DNA of 64,000 bases. Source: Doryteuthis pealeii. Lineage: Eukaryota > Mollusca > Cephalopoda > Myopsida > Loliginidae. The notes beneath the pieces were generated by a model. The model saw only the letters and a list, made by a program, of their open reading frames with translations, did not search any database and had not been told where the DNA came from. A program made the translations under genes and the position numbers. The stretch spans positions 93,188,692-93,252,691 of the forward strand of contig CM042138.1 in assembly GCA_023376005.1 (NCBI GenBank). Reading direction: 5' to 3'. Below are positions 54,872 to 64,000 of the stretch, one piece after another. Each line of letters starts with the position of its first letter. The first letter of the stretch is position 1.

Positions 54872-56505
54872 AAAGGGGTTCGTGTAGCTGAAAAGATGAT
54901 GGATGTTTTGAAACTTCGACACTAAAACAAATGAAAGGGAATTTTTTTAATAGGAAAGGAATAAAGGAATGAAGGAATATAGATTGAATTAGAATAAGAA
55001 TAAAGAAATTAATTATAAACAAGATATGGATAGGATGGAGAAAGAAGAAAAAACATGAAAAATAGAAACAAGATAAAAAGAGAAGAAAATGAAGGATATA
55101 GACAGGATGAACAAATAGAAAGAGAGAAGGAGAAAGAATAAATGGTCTAAGAAAGTAGTTAACAGAAGAAGAAGAAGAAGAAGAAGAAGAAGAAGAAGAA
55201 GAATTTCGATGAGGATGAAGAAGAAGAAGAAGAAGAAGAAGAAGAAGAAGAAGAAGAAGAAGAAGAAGAAGAAGAAGAAGAAGAAGAAGAATTTCGATTA
55301 AGAAGAAGTAGAAGAAGAAGAAAAATGACGATTTATTGTAACATCCCGTGTTTGTTCTACATTTCTCCACATACAGTCGGATTAATTTCCTCATTTTACA
55401 CCCATTTACAGTGAGTCACTCAATTTCCATTGAACATAATGAAAAGATGACAACAGGAAAGAAAGGAAAAAGGTGTGAGAGAATTAAATCAAGATTATTA
55501 CACTTGTCACATATTAAACTATTCAGCAATAGCACTTAAGTAAACATATCAAACGTTGAAAAAAATTAAATCATCATATTGTGGTATATCCAAAGATTTT
55601 CCCGATGATAATGATGATAATTTCAAACGGACTGATGGTTTTGTGTAATCTCCATTCTCACAAAACTATATTTTCTAAAATATAAATTCTCAACATGACG
55701 CAAATAATTAGCTAAATGCTAATTCGAATCTTTCGCACCTTAGCAAATACAAGCACCAATATCACAGGTAGCTGTTAACTGTGAAATGCTAATTAGAATC
55801 TTTCACACCCTTAGTAAAACAAAGCACCAATATCATAGGTACCTGTTAACTGTGAAATGCTAATTAGAATCTTTACACCTTAGTAAATACAAGCACCAAT
55901 ATCATAGGTAGCTGTTAACTGTGAAATGCTAATTAGAATCTTTCACACTTTAGTAAATAGCACCAATATCATAGGTAGCTGTTAACTGTGAAATGCTAAT
56001 TAGAATCTTTCACACTTTAGTAAATACAAGCACCAATATCACAGGTAGCTGTTAACTGTGAAATGCTAATTAGAATCTTTCACACCATAGTAAATACAAG
56101 CACCAATATCACAGGTAGCTGTTAACTGTGAAATGCTAATTAGAATCTTTCACACCTTAGTAAATACAAGCACCAATATTACAGGTAGCTGTTAACAGTG
56201 AAATGTTAATTTGAATCGTTCACACCTTAGTAAATACAAGCACCAATATCATAGGTAGCTGTTAACTGTGAAATGCTAATTAGAATCTTTCAGACGTTAG
56301 TAAATACAAGCACCAATATTACAGGTAGCTGTTAACTGTAAAATGTTAATTTGAATCGTTCACACCTTAGTAAATACAAGCACCAATATCATAGGTAGCT
56401 GTTAACTGTGAAATGCGAATTAGAACCTTTCACACCTTAGTAAATACAAGCACCAATATTACAGGTAGCTGTTAACTGTGAAATGCTAATTTGAATCGTT
56501 CAAAA
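54872..56505. repeat. Higher-order repeat block 1: flank plus 70-bp satellite
   Basis: An 850-bp flank ((GAA)n at 55168-55290, PLE terminal module at 55370, Hel-2 3' remnant at 55440-55596) is followed by about twelve 70-bp satellite units (55690-56505). The whole arrangement is repeated from 56506. Confidence 0.85.
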
Positions 56506-58930
56506 GGGGATTCATGTAGCTAAAAAGATGATGGATGTTTTGAAACTTCGACACTAAAATAAAATGAAAGGGATTTTTTTTAAATAGGAAAGGAATAAAG
56601 GAATGAAGGAATATAGATTGAATTAGAATAAGAATAAAGAAATTAATTATAAACAAGATATGGATAGGATGGAGAAAGAAGAAAAAACATGAAAAATAGA
56701 AACAAGATAAAAAGAGAAGAAAATGAAGGATATAGACAGGATGAACAAATAGAAAGAGAGAAAGAGAAAGAATAAATGGTCTAAGAAAGTAGTTAACAGA
56801 AGAAGAAGAAGAAGAAGAAGAAGAAGAAGAAGAAGAAGAAGAAGAAGAAGAAGAATTTCGATGAGGATGAAGAAGAAGAAGAAGAAGAAGAAGAAGAAGA
56901 AGAAGAAGAAGAAGAAGAAGAAGAAGAAGAATTTCGATTAAGAAGAAGTAGAAGAAGTAAAATGACGATTTATTGTAACATCCCGTGTTTGTTCTACATT
57001 TCTCCACATACAGTCGGATTAATTTCCTCATTTTACACCCATTTACAGTGAGTCACTGAATTTCCATTGAACATAATGAAAAGATGACAACAGGAAAGAA
57101 AGGAAAAAGGTGTGAGAGAATTAAATCAAGATTATTACACTTGTCACATATTAAACTATTCAGCAATAGCACTTAAGTAAACATATCAAACGTTGAAAAA
57201 AATTAAATCATCATATTGTGGTATATCCAAAGATTTTCCCGATGATAATGATGATAATTTCAAACGGACTGATGGTTTTGTGTAATCTTCATTCTCACAG
57301 AAATATATTTTCTAAAATATAAATTCTCAACATGACGCAAATAATTAGCTAAATGCTAATTAGAATCTTTCGCACCTTAGCAAATACAAGCACCAATATC
57401 TCAGGTAGCTGTTAACTGTGAAATGCTAATTAGAATCTTTAACACCTTAGTAAATACAAGCACCAATATCATAGGTAGCTGTTAACTGTGAAATGCTAAT
57501 TAGAATCTTTTACACCTTAGTAAATACAAGCACCAATATCATAGGTAGCTGTTAACTGTGAAATGCTAATTAGAATCTTTCACACTTTAGTAAATACAAG
57601 CACCAATATCACAGGTAACTGTTAACTGTGAAATGCTAATTAGAATCTTTCACACCTTAGTAAATACAAGCACCAACATCACAGGTAGCTGTTAACTGTG
57701 AAATGCTAATTAGAATCTTTCACACCTTAGTAAATACAAGCACCAATATCACAGGTAGCTGTTAACTGTGAAATGCTAATTAGAATCTTTAACACCTTAG
57801 TAAATACAAGCACCAATATCATAGGTAGCTGTTAACTGTGAAATGCTAATTAGAATCTTTCACACCTTAGTAAATACAAGCACCAATATCATAGGTAGCT
57901 GTTAACTGTGAAATGCTAATTAGAATCTTTCACACTTTAGTAAATACAAGCACCAATATCACAGGTAACTGTTAACTGTGAAATGCTAATTAGAATCTTT
58001 CACACCTTAGTAAATACAAGCACCAATATCACAGGTAGCTGTTAACTGTGAAATGCTAATTAGAATCTTTCACACCTTAGTAAATACAAGCACCAATATC
58101 ACAGGTAGCTGTTAACTGTGAAATGCTAATTAGAATCTTTAACACCTTAGTAAATACAAGCACCAATATCATAGGTAGCTGTTAACTGTGAAATGCTAAT
58201 TAGAATCTTTCACACCTTAGTAAATACAAGCACCAATATCATAGGTAGCTGTTAACTGTGAAATGCTAATTAGAATCTTTCACACCTTAGTTAATACAAG
58301 CACCAATATCACAGGTAGCTGTTAACTGTGAAATGCTAATTAGAATCTTTCACACCTTAGTAAATACAAGCACCAATATCACAGGTAACTGTTAACTGTG
58401 AAATGCTAATTAGAATCTTTCACACCTTAGTAAATACAAGCACCAATATCACAGGTAACTGTTAACTGTGAAATGCTAATTAGAATCTTTCACACCTTAG
58501 TACAAGCACCAATATCACAGGTAACTGTTAACTGTGAAATGCTAATTAGAATCTTTCACACCTTAGTAAATACAAGCACCAATATCACAGGTAACTGTTA
58601 ACTGTGAAATGCTAATTAGAATCTTTCACACCTTAGTAAATACAAGCACCAATATTACAGGTAACTGTTAACTGTGAAATGCTAATTAGAATCTTTCACA
58701 CCTTAGTAAATACAAGCACCAATATCATAGGTAACTGTTAACTGTGAAGTGCTAATTAGAATCTTTCACACCTTAGTAAATACAAGCTCCAATATCACAG
58801 GTAGATGTTAACTGTGAATTGCTGAGTAGAATCGTTCACACCTTAGTCAATACAAGCACCAATATCATAGGTAGATTTTAACTGTGAAATGGTAATTAGA
58901 AACTTTTTCTACTTCCTAATTAGAATATTT
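56506..58930. repeat. Higher-order repeat block 2: flank plus 70-bp satellite
   Basis: The same flank recurs (56506-57350) with a longer (GAA)n, followed by about twenty-three 70-bp units (57350-58930), each containing GCTAATTAGAATCTTTCACA and CAAGCACCAATATCA. Units degrade at the right edge. Confidence 0.9.
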
Positions 58931-59104
58931 GACTCCTTCGTAAATAGAAGCATCAATATTATTATGGACCAATATAATCATTGCTTCTGACTTGGTTTGG
59001 TTTGGATTAGTTTGTTTTATGGCATATCAACCTCGTTGGTCATTTAATGCCCACAAAGTTTTGAAATAAATTCATTCTTAATGGATATTAAATTTTTTTA
59101 TTAA

Positions 59105-59540
59105 TCCATTTTCTATTTAACCCATAGATGGCACCCTAACAGGTACTACCACTCCAGTTCAGAGTGGACCCGAGATCAATGGTGATGAAGGGGTGCTCCA
59201 TATTCCCCAAACCTCCAGAAATGGAACCTCACTATCAGTTAGAGTGTAACGTCATTCCCAGGGCATCACTTTCTAGCACCCATATGATAAAAAGGGTTGG
59301 GCCTTGCCATAAGGGCAATAGAGTTGGGGCAATCATATAGGTGCTAGGGATTGACTTGACCAGCCGATACGACCACCCGTCTAGCCTGAGTAAGGGCCAA
59401 AGTGGAGTGTTGCATGCCATGGACTGCGCAGCCACCTGGGTTCCATCCTTAGGCATCACGGGTTGCCACCTACGGCCAATAGGTGGCCCATTGGAGGAGT
59501 CTTATCCTATATGCAGAGGGACAATCGGTTTATTCTAACG
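59105..59540 (-). repeat. Dispersed repeat D, minus copy
   Basis: Reverse-oriented homologue of 48781-49200. The two open frames here (59235-59459 minus, 59341-59538 plus) overlap each other and have no domain. Confidence 0.65.
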
Positions 59541-60124
59541 CCTCAGCCGACAGTCATTGTTCCTGAGTATTTAATAAAGATCACTTTGATAGAAACGAGA
59601 TAATTGAATGGAAATATTTTAATCATAATAAAATATTGTTCAAAATAACAACTTTATTTCGTTTTTCAGGATAGATAAATGTATGAAATAGATCTATTTA
59701 TCTATCTCAGTAGGTTCATATATATATATCAATCTCAGTATGATCATAACTATATATCTATCAATCTATCTATGAGAATGTACGTCCAAATTTATCTACC
59801 CATCGATGTATCTATTTTACTTTTATCATCTCTCTCTCTCTTTCTCTCTCTCTCTCTACTTACCTACCTACCTACGTATCTGTCTATCTCAGTTTGATCA
59901 AACCTGTCTATCTATCTATCTATCTATCTGTGTGTATGTGTGCCTGTGTGTGTGTGCGCACGCGCGTTTGTGTTTTTCTTTTTCCTTTTTATCACAACTG
60001 ATAATATCTATTATTATACTAAAGCTGAGATTATCACCTTTTAATGTCTAAAGGCTTTTTCTGGTTAGTTTGTTGACACGAAATTTATACTAAATTATTC
60101 CTTAGTTTTAGGATTACGTAATGT
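59541..60124. other. Microsatellites and a dispersed-repeat fragment
   Basis: (CTAT)n and (CT)n at 59680-59935 and TG-rich at 59935-59970. 60085-60150 matches 1350-1400. Confidence 0.6.
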
Positions 60125-60641
60125 TTGAAAAAATCCATTTTAATCGTAGGTCAAACTAAATCTAATTTGACCAAGAACAAACATCTGTCCATAATATTTT
60201 ATCAAGAAATGTTCACAGGTCCATTGCGAAATGATCATAGATCCGTTGCTAAGTACTTGCGGATTCGTCGAGAGATCTTCATAGGTTCATTGAGAGATCT
60301 TCTTAGGTTTGTCACGTGATCTTCTCAGGGGCGTCGAAAAATGTTCATATGTTCGTAGCTTCCTTACGCAAGCCATTGGTATCGGGAGGAATGAACTTAT
60401 CTGTTTCTGGTTCTTCTGGTGTTTCTACACTTGCGCAGAAAATTTGGAGCTTCCGATTTTTATCTAGTCATTTTACATATCAGTACTAACTGGCTGACCT
60501 ATAATGAATGCTCTGAACTAACTGACACTGGGGTCAAATTTCAACTGGTCGCGTTGACTGCTAAACACTAATTTCTTTCTCTTTTTTCTTTCTCTTTCCC
60601 GAGAAATTAGATTACCGTTTTCTTTTCAATTTAAATTTTCT
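60125..60641. other. Gene-free stretch with weak short repeats
   Basis: 60205-60345 contains five imperfect ~30-bp units around GATCTTCATAGGTTCATTG. The rest is unrecognised. Confidence 0.4.
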
Positions 60642-60885
60642 GGGGCCGGGTTAGCTCAGTCGGTAGAGCGTTCGGCTAGAAACCACAAGGTTCCTAGTTC
60701 GATACCGGCCCTCGCCAACTCAGCTTATGAGTAGCAAGGGATCTGTGCGGCAAAGTGAGGAGCTGATGGTAGGTGTGGCGCTCCACCTCAGATGCTAAAA
60801 TAATCTCCTTGCTCTAGCGCTAGTGAAAAGGGGATAGATTCCCTTGCTGTCTGGCCGATACCGACATTAGGCCACCCCGACGAGT
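60642..60885 (+). mobile_element. tRNA-derived SINE (SINE-A), second copy
   Basis: GGGGCCGGGTTAGCTCAGTC head, A box and B box (AGTTCGATACC) intact, body the same as 42502-42760. The ACTTT tail is missing and no clear target duplication is seen. Confidence 0.85.
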
Positions 60886-61099
60886 TTATAACTAGTATGT
60901 ACCAAAATATTACAAAACTTCCCACTCACTTCAAGTTTCGTGTAACTAAAGGAATGTTGTAACCTTGACTTTACACAGCGATAAAGTGAATAAAAATGGA
61001 CGAAAACGATTTTTTACGTAATCAATTCACTAAAAGGGAAAGAGTTAAAAGAAAACGAGAGAGAATTGTTAGATATAACCGTTGGAAAATCTATTAAAC

Positions 61100-61805
61100 A
61101 ATCTGTGTTTTTGTTTGTTGGGTTTTGTTTTTTTTTGTTTTTTGTTTTTTTGTTTTTTTTTTTTCTTTTTCTCTTATTTTTTTCTTTCTTTCAGTTTCTC
61201 TACTTCGATCACCTTTTCTTCTCTTTCTTTCTTCCTTTCTGTACTTCGATCACTTTTTCTTTCTTTCCTTTTTTTCTTTCTTTCTCTTTCTTTCTTTCTT
61301 TCTCTCTTTCTGTACTTCGATCACTTTTTTCTTTTCTTTCCTTCTTTCTTCTTTCTTTCTTTCTTTTTTCTTTTCTTTCTTTCTTTCTTTCTTAATTTCT
61401 CTTTCTGTACTTCGATCACTTTTTCTTTCTTTCCTTCTTTCTTTCTTTCTTTCTTTCTTTTTTCTTTCTTTCTTTCTCTCTTAATTTCTCTTTTCTGTAC
61501 TTCGATCACTTTTTTTTTCTTCCTTCTTTCTTTTTTCTTTTTTCTTTCTTTCTTTCTCTCTTTTCTTTCTTTTTTCTTTCTTTCCTTTTCTTTCTTTTTT
61601 TTCTTTCCTTTCTTTTCTTTCTTTCTTTCTTTCTTTTTTTCTTCTTTCTTTTTTCTATTTTTTCTTTTTTTTTCTTCTTACGTTGATCATTTCTTCATCC
61701 TTTCTTTTTCTTTCTTTTCTTCTTTCTTTCTCGATTTCATTCCCTTTTTTTCCTTCATTCTTTCTTTTTCCCCTTCACTAATTCGATCACTTTTTTCTCC
61801 CATTT
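61100..61805. repeat. ~700-bp pyrimidine tract, (CTTT)n with embedded minisatellite
   Basis: Almost pure T/C on this strand. The phrase TACTTCGATCACTTTTTCTT recurs at irregular spacing (61200, 61245, 61312, 61408, 61498). The 241-codon frame is low-complexity Phe/Ser/Leu. Confidence 0.95.
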
Positions 61806-62230
61806 AAAAACATTTATTTGTCAGCTATCTTCCGCCCACTGTCATTCTCGCGCATGTTATTATAATAAAACATTGTAGATTCCTATCTTCTTATTTATTT
61901 ATTTATTTATTTTTTGTTTTTTTTTGTGTTGTGTTTTATTCTTCGCAGATAACTATTGACTTTTTTCTTTGGTAGATGCCAATCACTCGGAAAGTGGGAG
62001 TCGAGATTTTTCTTTTCATTTTTAAATACTTGTTCTCGCGTAAAACATTGATTATATGACATTACGCACTGGACACTATTGTTAAATTGACATTTGAAAC
62101 ACAATCAAATCCTGTGTCAAAATAATTGTACAATAAATCGCGGAATAACATGTGATAAAGCAGTAAACTACCCCCGGAGATCAAAGTATGGTATCTGCAT
62201 CTCAACCGATTCAGAGGAATGAAGAAATAA
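61806..62230. other. Gene-free stretch
   Basis: No recognised feature apart from a T-rich run at 61905-61930. Confidence 0.4.
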
Positions 62231-62235
62231 ACATC

Positions 62236-62238
<3 letters not shown>

Positions 62239-62272
<34 letters not shown>

Positions 62273-62301
62273 ATATATATATATATATTATATATATATG
62301 A
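62239..62301. repeat. (TA)n microsatellite
   Basis: Interrupted (TA)n. Confidence 0.9.
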
Positions 62302-62361
62302 GAAGAAAATATTTAAAAAATATAACAAACACAGGATGTTATGATCAGGAAACAATTTTTA

Positions 62362-62408
62362 GTGTCAATACTTAAGCGTTTCGGTATATTGTACCATCTT
62401 CAGGACAC
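62362..62408 (-). ncRNA. Hammerhead ribozyme candidate
   Basis: Minus strand: stem I GTGTC (62408-62404) with GACAC (62366-62362), CTGAAGA, stem II GGTA/TACC with a 5-nt loop, GAAA, a stem III derived from a CTTAAG-centred palindrome with mismatches, H = T. The core is intact; stem III is weak. Confidence 0.55.
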
Positions 62409-62574
62409 TGTTAAATAATGTTTATGTGAGGGACAAAAAAGATGTATAATTATAGTGATTGTGTGAATATGATGCTATTTAAACCGTTAATTTTTATATC
62501 CGCGTTTGTTTATATTATTTTTATTTATTTATATTACTATACTTATTATATTTAATATATATTCTATATATGAG

Positions 62575-62810
62575 AAATAAAAAAGGCCTAATACCATGGT
62601 ATCGTGATTATCACGATAACCATGGTAATTTTAAGGCCCTTATTCTATTCTAAATATCTTGCTCTGTTACATAATTAAAGCATTGAGCTCTCATACGGAA
62701 TCTGAACATACTACAAACTTACGGTAGATAAGATATTAGGATTACACAATCTAGAATTTATTGTAAACCAAGATTAATCTTGGTGGTACTTTTTTATACA
62801 TCCTAATCAG
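62575..62810. mobile_element. Second copy of the 36230-36375 element
   Basis: Shares GAGCTCTCATACGGAA and a paired CCAAGATTAATCTTGG-like end with 36270-36365. At 62595-62626 a palindrome CCATGGTATCGTGATT / ATCACGATAACCATGG replaces the longer inverted repeat seen at 35873-36238. Confidence 0.65.
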
Positions 62811-62889
62811 TTATATTTATTTATTATATTATTTATTTAGTATGTAGTTTTTTATTTATTTAATTCACTGAAGCGTGGAAATGGATCAG

Positions 62890-63075
62890 GCTGTTGCAAT
62901 TTCCACATAAGCGCTAATCTCCCTTGGGGAAAGGTATATTTAAATTCCCATCCAATAATTACAACACACTCCAGTTTATGGGCTTGATATATATGTTGGG
63001 TAGAAATTAGGGCTCTTTAACCTTGGAAAAGTAGCCAGTCTAGGAGAGGGAAAACTCTGAATTCACAAATTCCTG
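62890..63075 (+). mobile_element. SINE-B tail fragment
   Basis: GGCTCTTTAACCTTGG, CAGTCTAGGAGAGGGAAAAC and GGGGAAAGGTAT blocks match, reversed, the body of the SINE at 2582-2858. The tRNA head is missing. Confidence 0.55.
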
Positions 63076-64000
63076 AAGGTCCGTTGTTGAAATGGTTTTA
63101 TGGGCATTCGTGCACCAATTCTTTCCTATCGACTCGTGCTTCAAATCTAAAGGGCAGGATTTATCCCGAACACACAAGCCTTCCACCACTAAAAACAATT
63201 ACTGTGTGGGTGTTTTTATTATTATATAACAACTATAAACTTTCATGGTCGAATGAATGGAACGACAGAGTCCATCACACCTCTTCTTATCCTTCGGAAT
63301 TTTAATAATGCATAGTCATAGTAACCCTCAAATATAAATACTGCTCTTTATTTATTAATAAAGTTCTTACCATACTGCTTTCCCTGGTATCAAAAAATCT
63401 TAAAATTAACAAATTCTCTTCAAATTAAGAATTTATTACTCCTGACGATGACCTAAGATCCACTGTAGTAATATGTCGATTATAATAACATATAACTAAA
63501 AATATTTCCTGTCTTAGTCTCTTATGACTTTTTTGTTCATATATTATTGTATATAGATATAAGGTATATAGGTCAATTTATATACTACCTTTATATCATT
63601 ATATATGGTTATAAAAAAATATTGTATATTATTCTGCGATTTATTATGTGTGTGTATGTGTGTGTGTAATTATAAGCCTAATGAACAGACCCCGTAATCG
63701 TACTCTCTGATTGTGTTCCTTAAATTAGAGGTTCTTCTTCGAGATAGATTCGACTCAGAAGTACAGAAATTATTCCTGATGTCCATTAGGAGAAATTCTT
63801 TTTATGGTAAGAATTATTTTTCGGTATCTCATTTATTAGCCCGCTTACAATTATGTATTTGTGCATATAACATAATGGTCATTTTATTAGCACTTTAGCA
63901 TAATTTTAACATTAATTGGAGAATTCTGTTTTGATTAGTTTCTTTTGGTACTATAATAGACAATACAGTGCTTGGCTTGATTTTTATTTATCAGGTGAAT
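63076..64000. other. Gene-free stretch
   Basis: AT-rich. A (TG)n run is near 63644-63668. No gene is recognised. Confidence 0.4.

Noticed and set aside
54693..57031. 233- and 181-codon minus-strand frames with poly-Leu and poly-Ser
   Set aside because: They are produced by (GAA)n/(TTC)n tracts in a repeated non-coding block; the two copies differ by repeat length only.
55690..58930. CRISPR-like look of regularly repeated blocks (also 6085-6275 and 40600-41090)
   Set aside because: Units are contiguous with no unique spacers, no cas genes occur, and the genome is eukaryotic; these are satellites.
61082..61807. 241-codon frame of Phe/Ser/Leu
   Set aside because: Low-complexity translation of a pyrimidine tract.

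Overview
The window is animal nuclear DNA that is almost entirely repetitive. It is AT-rich, packed with (TA)n, (CT)n and (CA)n microsatellites, and built from decayed transposable elements and tandem satellites. I found no protein-coding gene that I can defend as a host gene. The mix suggests a large lophotrochozoan genome: tRNA-derived SINEs, non-LTR retrotransposon tails carrying C2H2-like knuckles, Penelope-like elements (PLEs) with hammerhead ribozymes, short Helitron-like elements and mariner relics. A cephalopod, perhaps an octopod, is my best guess, but this is inference and not proof.

Layout. 1-5000 holds one arm of a large inverted repeat, a Helitron-like element, a mariner relic with a SINE nested in it, and a foldback element. 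5000-15204 and 15215-23283 are two near-identical copies (A and B) of one block, separated by a run of ten N exactly at their junction. This may be an unmerged contig overlap rather than a real tandem duplication. Each copy carries, in order, simple repeats, a 28-bp VNTR, LINE tails, PLE 3' sequence, a 148-bp satellite, two inverted repeats whose arms carry hammerhead-like motifs, and a PLE 5' end. Copy A alone also carries a 2-kb array of ~395-bp units (12113-14185). Each unit holds a type I hammerhead ribozyme and a tRNA-like segment, an organisation like animal retrozymes. 23284-34500 holds LINE fragments, a MITE with telomere-type repeats and Helitron-like elements. 34500-46100 holds microsatellites, foldback and PLE fragments, a 113-bp satellite and nested Helitron/SINE insertions. 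46500-51700 is a run of satellites, two of them built on tRNA-like sequence. 52000-58930 holds more PLE and Helitron-like elements and a two-block 70-bp satellite. 58930-64000 holds an inverted copy of a dispersed repeat, a SINE, a long pyrimidine tract and a further hammerhead-like motif.

The unifying theme is self-cleaving RNA. About twenty hammerhead-like cores (CTGANGA, stem II, GAAA, short often palindromic stem III, closing stem I) can be read by eye, in several families, mostly beside PLE-type sequence. The tandem ~395-bp array is the most interesting candidate system. Three short Helitron-like families, defined by a 5' TC and a 3' hairpin plus CTAG between A and T, form a second theme.
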